A stretch of 64,000 nt of DNA from Auanema rhodensis (Eukaryota > Nematoda > Chromadorea > Rhabditida > Rhabditidae). The notes beneath the pieces were generated by a model that saw only the letters and a program-made list of their open reading frames with translations, did no database searches and had not been told where the DNA came from. Made by a program: the position numbers and the translations under genes. This document shows, one piece after another, positions 11,585 through 23,870 of the stretch. Every line of letters starts with the position of its first letter. Positions within the stretch are counted from its first letter, which is position 1. The stretch spans positions 4,464,001 through 4,528,000 of the forward strand of contig OZ059899.1 in NCBI GenBank assembly GCA_964057225.1, written 5' to 3'.

Positions 11585-12286
11585 CTTTGCCTTGAAAAAA
11601 GAAATCTAAAAACATCTACTTTTTGCTAAATTATTTTGAAATTTTCCGAAAAAATTTTTGTCAAAATGTTTTTGGAAGCAATGTTGAGTGTACATGGAAA
11701 CTCAACATACACTAATGCATCATTTTTCAAACGATCATAACTGATTTTTGTATTAAGAGTTTCTCAATGTAGTATAGTGCATTCGATGCGGATTTTTAAG
11801 CTGCGTCGATCTGTGTTATCAGATTTGCGCTAGCTTAAAAATGCACCGAGATATCAACTGATATAAGTTCACACTTATATTCTCGATTTTCACCCTGAAG
11901 AATTAATTTTTTCGTTGAATAACATTGTCCATCGTCTTTGCCTTGAAAAAAGAAATCTAAAAACATCTACTTTTTGCTAAATTATTTTGAAATTTTCCGA
12001 AAAAATTTTTGTCAAAATGTTTTTGGAAGCAATGTTGAGTGTACATGGAAACTCAACATACACTAATGCATCATTTTTCAAACGATCATAACTGATTTTT
12101 GTATTAAGAGTTTCTCAATGTAGTATAGTGCATTCGATGCGGATTTTTAAGCTGCGTCGATCTGTGTTATCAGATTTGCGCTAGCTTAAAAATGCACCGA
12201 GATATCAACTGATATAAATTCACACATAAATCCTCGATTTTCACCCTGAAGAATTAATTTTTTCGTTGAATAACATTGTCCATCGT

Positions 12287-15094
12287 CTTTGCCTTGAAAA
12301 AAGAAATCTAAAAACATCTACTTTTTGCTAAATTATTTTGAAATTTTCCGAAAAAATTTTTGTCAAAATGTTTTTGGAAGCAATGTTGAGTGTACATGGA
12401 AACTCAACATACACTAATGCATCATTTTTCAAACGATCATAACTGATTTTTGTATTAAGAGTTTCTCAATGTAGTATAGTGCATTCGATGCGGATTTTTA
12501 AGCTGCGTCGATCTGTGTTATCAGATTTGCGCTAGCTTAAAAATGCACCGAGATATCAACTGATATAAATTCACACATAAATCCTCGATTTTCACCCTGA
12601 AGAATGAATTTTTTCGTTGAATAACATTGTCCATCGTCTTTGCCTTGAAAAAAGGAATCTAAAAACATCTACTTTTTGCTAAATTATTTTGAAATTTTCC
12701 GAAAAAATTTTTGTCAAAATGTTTTTGGAAGCAATGTTGAGTGTACATGGAAACTCTACATACACTAATGCATCATTTTTCAAACGATCATAACTGATTT
12801 TTGTATTAAGCGTTTCTCAATGTAGTATAGTGCATTCGATGCGGATTTTTAAGCTGCGTCGATCTATGTTATCAGATTTGCGCTAGCTTAAAAATGCACC
12901 GAGATATCAACTGATATAAGTTTACACATATATCCTCGATTTTCACCCTGAAGAATGAATTTTTTCGTTGAATAACATTGTCCATCGTCTTTGCCTTGAA
13001 AAAAGGAATCTAAAAACATCTACTTTTTGCTAAATTATTTTGAAATTTTCCGAAAAAATTTTTGTCAAAATGTTTTTGGAAGCAATGTTGAGTGTACATG
13101 GAAACTCAACATACACTAATGCATCATTTTTCAAACGATCATAACTGATTTTTGTATTAAGAGTTTCTCAATGTAGTATAGTGCATTCGATGCGGATTTT
13201 TAAGCTGCGTCGATCTGTGTTATCAGATTTGCGCTAGCTTAAAAATGCACCGAGATATCAACTGATATAAATTCACACATAAATCCTCGATTTTCACCCT
13301 GAAGAATGAATTTTTTCGTTGAATAACATTGTCCATCGTCTTTGCCTTGAAAAAAGGAATCTAAAAACATCTACTTTTTGCTAAATTATTTTGAAATTTT
13401 CCGAAAAAATTTTTGTCAAAATGTTTTTGGAAGCAATGTTGAGTGTACATGGAAACTCTACATACACTAATGCATCATTTTTCAAACGATCATAACTGAT
13501 TTTTGTATTAAGCGTTTCTCAATGTAGTATAGTGCATTCGATGCGGATTTTTAAGCTGCGTCGATCTGTGTTATCAGATTTGCGCTAGCTTAAAAATGCA
13601 CCGAGATATCAACTGATATAAATTCACACATAAATCCTCGATTTTCACCCTGAAGAATTAATTTTTTCGTTGAATAACATTGTCCATCGTCTTTGCCTTG
13701 AAAAAAGAAATCTAAAAACATCTACTTTTTGCTAAATTATTTTGAAATTTTCCGAAAAAATTTTTGTCAAAATGTTTTTGGAAGCAATGTTGAGTGTACA
13801 TGGAAACTCAACATACACTAATGCATCATTTTTCAAACGATCATAACTGATTTTTGTATTAAGAGTTTCTCAATGTAGTATAGTGCATTCGATGCGGATT
13901 TTTAAGCTGCGTCGATCTGTGTTATCAGATTTGCGCTAGCTTAAAAATGCACCGAGATATCAACTGATATAAATTCACACATAAATCCTCGATTTTCACC
14001 CTGAAGAATGAATTTTTTCGTTGAATAACATTGTCCATCGTCTTTGCCTTGAAAAAAGGAATCTAAAAACATCTACTTTTTGCTAAATTATTTTGAAATT
14101 TTCCGAAAAAATTTTTGTCAAAATGTTTTTGGAAGCAATGTTGAGTGTACATGGAAACTCTACATACACTAATGCATCATTTTTCAAACGATCATAACTG
14201 ATTTTTGTATTAAGCGTTTCTCAATGTAGTATAGTGCATTCGATGCGGATTTTTAAGCTGCGTCGATCTATGTTATCAGATTTGCGCTAGCTTAAAAATG
14301 CACCGAGATATCAACTGATATAAGTTTACACATATATCCTCGATTTTCACCCTGAAGAATGAATTTTTTCGTTGAATAACATTGTCCATCGTCTTTGCCT
14401 TGAAAAAAGGAATCTAAAAACATCTACTTTTTGCTAAATTATTTTGAAATTTTCCGAAAAAATTTTTGTCAAAATGTTTTTGGAAGCAATGTTGAGTGTA
14501 CATGGAAACTCAACATACACTAATGCATCATTTTTCAAACGATCATAACTGATTTTTGTATTAAGAGTTTCTCAATGTAGTATAGTGCATTCGATGCGGA
14601 TTTTTAAGCTGCGTCGATCTGTGTTATCAGATTTGCGCTAGCTTAAAAATGCACCGAGATATCAACTGATATAAATTCACACATAAATCCTCGATTTTCA
14701 CCCTGAAGAATGAATTTTTTCGTTGAATAACATTGTCCATCGTCTTTGCCTTGAAAAAAGGAATCTAAAAACATCTACTTTTTGCTAAATTATTTTGAAA
14801 TTTTCCGAAAAAATTTTTGTCAAAATGTTTTTGGAAGCAATGTTGAGTGTACATGGAAACTCTACATACACTAATGCATCATTTTTCAAACGATCATAAC
14901 TGATTTTTGTATTAAGCGTTTCTCAATGTAGTATAGTGCATTCGATGCGGATTTTTAAGCTGCGTCGATCTATGTTATCAGATTTGCGCTAGCTTAAAAA
15001 TGCACCGAGATATCAACTGATATAAGTTTACACATATATCCTCGATTTTCACCCTGAAGAATGAATTTTTTCGTTGAATAACATTGTCCATCGT
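12287..15094. repeat. Dimer array A2-H2, four units (monomers 36-43)
   Basis: A 702-bp unit alternates. A2 has AAGAG and tail CACATAAATCC. H2 has ACTCTACAT in the 28-bp dyad (12751, 13453, 14155 and 14857, exactly 702 bp apart), AAGCG and usually CTATG with AGTTTACAC. Monomer 39 (13340-13690) is a hybrid: H2 on the left, A2-type tail on the right. The CATAAATCC tail and the CTCTACAT change occur nowhere else in the window except monomer 35 (the tail), so this is a local amplification. Confidence 0.92.
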
Positions 15095-15445
15095 CTTTGC
15101 CTTGAAAAAAGGAATCTAAAAACATCTACTTTTTGCTAAATTATTTTGAAATTTTTCGAAAAAATTTTTGTCAAAATGTTTTTGGAAGCAATGTTGAGTG
15201 TACATGGAAACTCAACATACACTAATGCATCATTTTTCAAACGATCATAACTGATTTTTGTATTAAGCGTTTCTCAATGTAGTATAGTGCATTCGATGCG
15301 GATTTTCAAGCTGCGTCGATCTGTGTTATCAGATTTGCGCTAGCTTAAAAATGCACCGAGATATCAACTGATATAAGTTCACACTTGTATCCTCGATTTT
15401 CACCCTGAAGAATTAATTTTTTCGTTGAATAACATTGTCCATCGT
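15095..15445. repeat. Type C monomer 44
   Basis: GGAATC, TTTTTCG, TTTTCAAG and CTTGTATCC match monomer 3. Like monomer 3 it directly precedes an A-B'-D-E-F-G-H-I block, so the duplicated unit was at least nine monomers long. Confidence 0.85.
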
Positions 15446-18253
15446 CTTTGCCTTGAAAAAAGAAATCTAAAAACATCTACTTTTTGCTAAATTATTTTGA
15501 AATTTTCCGAAAAAATTTTTGTCAAAATGTTTTTGGAAGCAATGTTGAGTGTACATGGAAACTCAACATACACTAATGCATCATTTTTCAAACGATCATA
15601 ACTGATTTTTGTATTAAGAGTTTCTCAATGTAGTATAGTGCATTCGATGCGGATTTTTAAGCTGCGTCGATCTGTGTTATCAGATTTGCGCTAGCTTAAA
15701 AATGCACCGAGATATCAACTGATATAAATTCACACATATATCCTCGATTTTCACCCTGAAGAATTAATTTTTTCGTTGAATAACATTGTCCATCGTCTTT
15801 GCCTTGAAAAAAGAAATCTAAAAACATCTACTTTTTGCTAAATTATTTTGAAATTTTCCGAAAAAATTTTTGTCAAAATGTTTTTGGAAGCAATGTTGAG
15901 TGTACATGGAAACTCAACATACACTAATGCATCATTTTTCAAACGATCATAACTGATTTTTGTATTAAGCGTTTCTCAATGTAGTATAGTGCATTCGATG
16001 CGGATTTTCAAGCTGCGTCGATCTGTGTTATCAGATTTGCGCTAGCTTAAAAATGCACCGAGATATCAACTGATATAAATTCACACATATATCCTCGATT
16101 TTCACCCTGAAGAATTAATTTTTTCGTTGAATAACATTGTCCATCGTCTTTGCCTTGAAAAAAGAAATCTAAAAACATCTACTTTTTGCTAAATTATTTT
16201 GAAATTTTCCGAAAAAATTTTTGTCAAAATGTTTTTGGAAGCAATGTTGAGTGTACATGGAAACTCAACATACACTAATGCATCATTTTTCAAACGATCA
16301 TAACTGATTTTTGTATTAAGCGTTTCTCAATGTAGTATAGTGCATTCGATGCGGATTTTTAAGCTGCGTCGATCCGTGTTATCAGATTTGCGCTAGCTTA
16401 AAAATGCACCGAGATATCAACAGATATATGTTCACACTTATATCCTCGATTTTCACCCTGAAGAATTAATTTTTTCGTTGAAAAATATTGTCCATCGTCT
16501 TTGCCTTGAAAAAAGAAATCTAAAAACATCTACTTTTTGCTAAATTTATTTGAAATTTTTCGAAAAAATTTTTGTCAAAATGTTTTTGGAAGCAATGTTG
16601 AGTGTACATGGAAACTCAACATACACTAATGCATCATTTTTCAAACGATCATAACTGATTTTTGTATTAAGCGTTTCTCAATGTAGTATAGTGCATTCGA
16701 TGCGGATTTTCAAGCTGCGTCGCTCTGTGTTATCAGATTTGCGCTAGCTTAAAAATGCACCGAGATATCAACTGATATAAGTTCACACTTGTATCCTCGA
16801 TTTTCACCCTGAAGAATTAATTTTTTCGTTGAATAACATTGTCCATCGTCTTTGCCTTGAAAAAAGGAATCTAAAAACATCTACTTTTTGCTAAATGATT
16901 TTGAAATTTTTCGAAAAAATTTTTGTCAAAATGTTTTTGGAAGCAATGTTGAGTGTACATGGAAACTCAACATACACTAATGCATCATTTTTCAAACGAT
17001 CATAACTAATTTTTGTATTAAGCGTTTCTCAATGTAGTATAGTGCATTCGATGCGGATTTTTAAGCTGCGTCGATCCGTGTTATCAGATTTGCTCTAGCT
17101 TAAAAATGCACCGAGATATCAACTGATATAAGTTCACACTTACATTCTCGATTTTCACCCTGAAGAATCAATTTTTTCGTTGAATAACATTGTCCATCGT
17201 CTTTGCCTTGAAAAAAGGAATCTAAAAACATCTACTTTTTGCTAAATTATTTTGAAATTTTCCGAAAAAATTTTTGTCAAAATGTTTTTGGAAGCAATGT
17301 TGAGTGTACATGGAAACTCAACATACACTAATGCATCATTTTTCAAACGATCATAACTGATTTTTGTATTAAGAGTTTCTCAATGTAGTATAGTGCATTC
17401 GATGCGGATTTTTAAGCTGCGTCGATCTGTGTTATCAGATTTGCGCTAGCTTAAAAATGCACCGAGATATCAACTGATATAAGTTCACACTTATATTCTC
17501 GATTTTCACCCTGAAGAATTAATTTTTTCGTTGAATAACATTGTCCATCGTCTTTGCCTTGAAAAAAGAAATCTAAAAACATCTACTTTTTGCTAAATTA
17601 TTTTGAAATTTTCCGAAAAAATTTTTGTCAAAATGTTTTTGGAAGCAATGTTGAGTGTACATGGAAACTCAACATACACTAATGCATCATTTTTCAAACG
17701 ATCATAACTGATTTTTGTATTAAGCGTTTCTCAATGTAGTATAGTGCATTCGATGCGGATTTTTAAGCTGCGTCGATCTATGTTATCAGATTTGCGCTAG
17801 CTTAAAAATGCACCGAGATATCAACTGATATAAGTTTACACATATATCCTCGATTTTCACCCTGAAGAATGAATTTTTTCGTTGAATAACATTGTCCATC
17901 GTCTTTGCCTTGAAAAAAGGAATCTAAAAACATCTACTTTTTGCTAAATTATTTTGAAATTTTTCGAAAAAATTTTTGTCAAAATGTTTTTGGAAGCAAT
18001 GTTGAGTGTACATGGAAACTCAACATACACTAATGCATCATTTTTCAAACTATCATAACTAATTTTTGTATTAAGCGTTTCTCAATGTAGTATAGTGCAT
18101 TCGATGCGGATTTTTAAGCTGCGTCGATCTGTGTTATCAGATTTGCGCTAGCTTAAAAATGCACCGAGATATCAACTGATATAAGTTCACACTTATATTC
18201 TCGATTTTCACCCTGAAGAATTAATTTTTTCGTTGAATAACATTGTCCATCGT
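15446..18253. repeat. Eight-monomer higher-order block, copy 3 (monomers 45-52)
   Basis: The order A-B'-D-E-F-G-H-I matches copies 1 and 2. The D marker GAAAAATATT lies 10,531 bp after its position in copy 2, which is 30 monomers plus the 1-bp insertion of monomer 33. Type G here has GCAATG, not GTAATG. Type I has ATTTTTG, as in copy 2. This mosaic sharing suggests gene conversion among copies rather than simple descent. Confidence 0.92.
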
Positions 18254-18604
18254 CTTTGCCTTGAAAAAAGGAATCTAAAAACATCTACTTTTTGCTAAAT
18301 GATTTTGAAATTTTTCGAAAAAATTTTTGTCAAAATGTTTTTGGAAGCAATGTGGAGTGTACATGGAAACTCAACATACACTAATGCATCATTTTTCAAA
18401 CGATCATAACTGATTTTTGTATTAAGAGTTTCTCAATGTAGTATAGTGCATTCGATGCGGATTTTTAAGCTGCGTCGATCTGTGTTATCAGATTTGCGCT
18501 AGCTTAAAAATGCACCGAGATATCAACTGATATAAATTCACACATATATCCTCGATTTTCACCCTGAAGAATTAATTTTTTCGTTGAATAACATTGTCCA
18601 TCGT
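18254..18604. repeat. Hybrid monomer 53 (type F left, type A right)
   Basis: The left part has AAATGATTTT and TTTTTCG as in type F (monomer 23). The right part has the rare G at position 101, AAGAG and the CACACATATAT tail, as in monomer 24. Monomers 22-23-24-25 are I-F-A-B and monomers 52-53-54 are I-(F/A)-B, so exactly one monomer is missing. The breakpoint lies between monomer positions of about 61 and 101. This is a clear footprint of in-register unequal exchange. Confidence 0.88.
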
Positions 18605-21412
18605 CTTTGCCTTGAAAAAAGAAATCTAAAAACATCTACTTTTTGCTAAATTATTTTGAACTTTTCCGAAAAAATTTTTGTCAAAATGTTTTTGGAAGCA
18701 ATGTTGAGTGTACATGGAAACTCAACATACACTAATGCATCATTTTTCAAACGATCATAACTGATTTTTGTATTAAGCGTTTCTCAATGTAGTATAGTGC
18801 ATTCGATGCGGATTTTCAAGCTGCGTCGATCTGTGTTATCAGATTTGCGCTAGCTTAAAAATGCACCGAGATATCAACTGATATAAGTTCACACTTACAT
18901 TCTCGATTTTCACCCTGAAGAATGAATTTTTTCGTTGAATAACATTGTCCATCGTCTTTGCCTTGAAAAAAGGAATCTAAAAACATCTACTTTTTGCTAA
19001 ATTATTTTGAAATTTTTCGAAAAAATTTTTGTCAAAATGTTTTTGGAAGCAATGTTGAGTGTACATGGAAACTCAACATACACTAATGCATCATTTTTCA
19101 AACGATCATAACTAATTTTTGTATTAAGCGTTTCTCAATGTAGTATAGTGCATTCGATGCGGATTTTTAAGCTGCGTCGATCTGTGTTATCAGATTTGCG
19201 CTAGCTTAAAAATGCACCGAGATATCAACTGATATAAGTTCACACTTATATTCTCGATTTTCACCCTGAAGAATTAATTTTTTCGTTGAATAACATTGTC
19301 CATCGTCTTTGCCTTGAGAAAAGAAATCTAAAAACATCTACTTTTTGCTAAATTATTTTGAAATTTTCCGAAAAAATTTTTGTCAAAATGTTTTTGGAAG
19401 CAATGTTGAGTGTACATGGAAACTCAACATACACTAATGCATCATTTTTCAAACGATCATAACTGATTTTTGTATTAAGAGTTTCTCAATGTAGTATAGT
19501 GCATTCGATGCGGATTTTTAAGCTGCGTCGATCTGTGTTATCAGATTTGCGCTAGCTTAAAAATGCACCGAGATATCAACTGATATAAATTCACACATAT
19601 ATCCTCGATTTTCACCCTGAAGAATTAATTTTTTCGTTGAATAACATTGTCCATCGTCTTTGCCTTGAAAAAAGAAATCTAAAAACATCTACTTTTTGCT
19701 AAATTATTTTGAAATTTTCCGAAAAAATTTTTGTCAAAATGTTTTTGGAAGCAATGTTGAGTGTACATGGAAACTCAACATACACTAATGCATCATTTTT
19801 CAAACGATCATAACTAATTTTTGTATTAAGCGTTTCTCAATGTAGTATAGTGCATTCGATGCGGATTTTTAAGCTGCGTCGATCCGTGTTATCAGATTTG
19901 CTCTAGCTTAAAAATGCACCGAGATATCAACTGATATAAGTTCACACTTACATTCTCGATTTTCACCCTGAAGAATCAATTTTTTCGTTGAATAACATTG
20001 TCCATCGTCTTTGCCTTGAAAAAAGGAATCTAAAAACATCTACTTTTTGCTAAATTATTTTGAAATTTTCCGAAAAAATTTTTGTCAAAATGTTTTTGGA
20101 AGCAATGTTGAGTGTACATGGAAACTCAACATACACTAATGCATCATTTTTCAAACGATCATAACTGATTTTTGTATTAAGCGTTTCTCAATGTAGTATA
20201 GTGCATTCGATGCGGATTTTTAAGCTGCGTCGATCTATGTTATCAGATTTGCGCTAGCTTAAAAATGCACCGAGATATCAACTGATATAAGTTTACACAT
20301 ATATCCTCGATTTTCACCCTGAAGAATGAATTTTTTCGTTGAATAACATTGTCCATCGTCTTTGCCTTGAAAAAAGAAATCTAAAAACATCTACTTTTTG
20401 CTAAATTATTTTGAAATTTTTCGAAAAAATTTTTGTCAAAATGTTTTTGGAAGCAATGTTGAGTGTACATGGAAACTCAACATACACTAATGCATCATTT
20501 TTCAAACGATCATAACTGATTTTTGTATCAAGCGTTTCTCAATGTAGTATAGTGCATTCGATGCGGATTTTTAAGCTGCGTCGATCTGTGTTATCAGATT
20601 TGCGCTAGCTTAAAAATGCACCGAGATATCAACTGATATAAGTTCACACTTATATTCTCGATTTTCACCCTGAAGAATTAATTTTTTCGTTGAATAACAT
20701 TGTCCATCGTCTTTGCCTTGAAAAAAGAAATCTAAAAACATCTACTTTTTGCTAAATTATTTTGAAATTTTCCGAAAAAATTTTTGTCAAAATGTTTTTG
20801 GAAGCAATGTTGAGTGTACATGGAAACTCAACATACACTAATGCATCATTTTTCAAACGATCATAACCGATTTTTGTATTAAGCGTTTCTCAATGTAGTA
20901 TAGTGCATTCGATGCGGATTTTTAAGCTGCGTCGATCTATGTTATCAGATTTGCGCTAGCTTAAAAATGCACCGAGATATCAACTGATATAAGTTTACAC
21001 ATATATCCTCGATTTTCACCCTGAAGAATTAATTTTTTCGTTGAATAACATTGTCCATCGTCTTTGCCTTGAAAAAAGAAATCTAAAAACATCTACTTTT
21101 TGCTAAATTATTTTGAAATTTTCCGAAAAAATTTTTGTCAAAATGTTTTTGGAAGCAATGTTGAGTGTACATGGAAACTCAACATACACTAATGCATCAT
21201 TTTTCAAACGATCATAACTGATTTTTGTATTAAGCGTTTCTCAATGTAGTATAGTGCATTCGATGCGGATTTTTAAGCTGCGTCGATCCGTGTTATCAGA
21301 TTTGCGCTAGCTTAAAAATGCACCGAGATATCAACAGATATATGTTCACACTTATATCCTCGATTTTCACCCTGAAGAATTAATTTTTTCGTTGAAAAAT
21401 ATTGTCCATCGT

Positions 21413-21764
21413 CTTTGCCTTGAAAAAAGAAATCTAAAAACATCTACTTTTTTGCTAAATTTATTTGAAATTTTTCGAAAAAATTTTTGTCAAAATGTTT
21501 TTGGAAGCAATGTTGAGTGTACATGGAAACTCAACATACACTAATGCATCATTTTTCAAACGATCATAACTGATTTTTGTATTAAGCGTTTCTCAATGTA
21601 GTATAGTGCATTCGATGCGGATTTTCAAGCTGCGTCGCTCTGTGTTATCAGATTTGCGCTAGCTTAAAAATGCACCGAGATATCAACTGATATAAGTTCA
21701 CACTTGTATCCTCGATTTTCACCCTGAAGAATTAATTTTTTCGTTGAATAACATTGTCCATCGT
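21413..21764. repeat. 352-bp monomer 62 with 1-bp insertion
   Basis: Six T at 21448-21453 replace the usual five. The monomer is otherwise type E (AAATTTATTTG, CGCTCTG, CTTGTATCC). From here to the window end the 351-bp register is exact: 63885 minus 21765 is 120 times 351. Confidence 0.92.
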
Positions 21765-22115
21765 CTTTGCCTTGAAAAAAGGAATCTAAAAACATCTACT
21801 TTTTGCTAAATGATTTTGAAATTTTTCGAAAAAATTTTTGTCAAAATGTTTTTGGAAGCAATGTTGAGTGTACATGGAAACTCAACATACACTAATGCAT
21901 CATTTTTCAAACGATCATAACTAATTTTTGTATTAAGCGTTTCTCAATGTAGTATAGTGCATTCGATGCGGATTTTTAAGCTGCGTCGATCCGTGTTATC
22001 AGATTTGCTCTAGCTTAAAAATGCACCGAGATATCAACTGATATAAGTTCACACTTACATTCTCGATTTTCACCCTGAAGAATCAATTTTTTCGTTGAAT
22101 AACATTGTCCATCGT

Positions 22116-23870
22116 CTTTGCCTTGAAAAAAGGAATCTAAAAACATCTACTTTTTGCTAAATTATTTTGAAATTTTCCGAAAAAATTTTTGTCAAAATGT
22201 TTTTGGAAGCAATGTTGAGTGTACATGGAAACTCAACATACACTAATGCATCATTTTTCAAACGATCATAACTGATTTTTGTATTAAGCGTTTCTCAATG
22301 TAGTATAGTGCATTCGATGCGGATTTTTAAGCTGCGTCGATCTATGTTATCAGATTTGCGCTAGCTTAAAAATGCGCCGAGATATCAACTGATATAAGTT
22401 TACACATATATCCTCGATTTTCACCCTGAAGAATGAATTTTTTCGTTGAATAACATTGTCCATCGTCTTTGCCTTGAAAAAAGGAATCTAAAAACATCTA
22501 CTTTTTGCTAAATTATTTTGAAATTTTTCGAAAAAATTTTTGTCAAAATGTTTTTGGAAGCAATGTTGAGTGTACATGGAAACTCAACATACACTAATGC
22601 ATCATTTTTCAAACGATCATAACTGATTTTTGTATCAAGCGTTTCTCAATGTAGTATAGTGCATTCGATGCGGATTTTTAAGCTGCGTCGATCTGTGTTA
22701 TCAGATTTGCGCTAGCTTAAAAATGCACCGAGATATCAACTGATATAAGTTCACACTTATATTCTCGATTTTCACCCTGAAGAATTAATTTTTTCGTTGA
22801 ATAACATTGTCCATCGTCTTTGCCTTGAAAAAAGAAATCTAAAAACATCTACTTTTTGCTAAATTATTTTGAAATTTTCCGAAAAAATTTTTGTCAAAAT
22901 GTTTTTGGAAGCAATGTTGAGTGTACATGGAAACTCAACATACACTAATGCATCATTTTTCAAACGATCATAACTGATTTTTGTATTAAGCGTTTCTCAA
23001 TGTAGTATAGTGCATTCGATGCGGATTTTTAAGCTGCGTCGATCTATGTTATCAGATTTGCGCTAGCTTAAAAATGCGCCGAGATATCAACTGATATAAG
23101 TTTACACATATATCCTCGATTTTCACCCTGAAGAATGAATTTTTTCGTTGAATAACATTGTCCATCGTCTTTGCCTTGAAAAAAGGAATCTAAAAACATC
23201 TACTTTTTGCTAAATTATTTTGAAATTTTTCGAAAAAATTTTTGTCAAAATGTTTTTGGAAGCAATGTTGAGTGTACATGGAAACTCAACATACACTAAT
23301 GCATCATTTTTCAAACGATCATAACTGATTTTTGTATCAAGCGTTTCTCAATGTAGTATAGTGCATTCGATGCGGATTTTTAAGCTGCGTCGATCTGTGT
23401 TATCAGATTTGCGCTAGCTTAAAAATGCACCGAGATATCAACTGATATAAGTTCACACTTATATTCTCGATTTTCACCCTGAAGAATTAATTTTTTCGTT
23501 GAATAACATTGTCCATCGTCTTTGCCTTGAAAAAAGAAATCTAAAAACATCTACTTTTTGCTAAATTATTTTGAAATTTTCCGAAAAAATTTTTGTCAAA
23601 ATGTTTTTGGAAGCAATGTTGAGTGTACATGGAAACTCAACATACACTAATGCATCATTTTTCAAACGATCATAACTGATTTTTGTATTAAGCGTTTCTC
23701 AATGTAGTATAGTGCATTCGATGCGGATTTTTAAGCTGCGTCGATCTATGTTATCAGATTTGCGCTAGCTTAAAAATGCACCGAGATATCAACTGATATA
23801 AGTTTACACATATATCCTCGATTTTCACCCTGAAGAATTAATTTTTTCGTTGAATAACATTGTCCATCGT
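22116..23870. repeat. H-J dimer array (monomers 64-68)
   Basis: Types alternate H-J-H-J-H. Monomers 64 and 66 share the private ATGCGCCGAG (22372 and 23074, 702 bp apart), and monomers 65 and 67 share TATCAAGCG. The pair 22116-22817 is thus duplicated at 22818-23519. Monomer 68 lacks the private change and ends in TTAATTT. Confidence 0.9.

Larger units (their letters stand above)
7723..12286. repeat. Mixed monomers 23-35
   Basis: Order by type: F, A, B, C/A hybrid, H, C, A, B, I-like, G, D, G, A2. Monomer 23 has a local TG to GT exchange (CGTGTAATAA at 8051-8060). Monomer 24 has the rare G allele shared with monomer 1. Monomer 26 starts as type C and ends as type A. Monomer 33 carries an extra A. 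From monomer 35 the tail reads CACACATAAATCC, the marker of the dimer array that follows. No regular higher-order period is visible in this stretch. Confidence 0.85.
18254..22115. repeat. Mixed monomers 53-63
   Basis: Order: F/A hybrid (53), B, I-like, A, F, H, J, H, D, E, F. Type J is recognised by TATCAAGCG. Monomers 61-63 repeat the D-E-F core of the eight-monomer block, its D marker exactly 14 monomers (4914 bp) after the one in monomer 47. Monomer 62 has the second 1-bp insertion. Monomer 54 has a private GAACTTTTCC. Confidence 0.85.
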
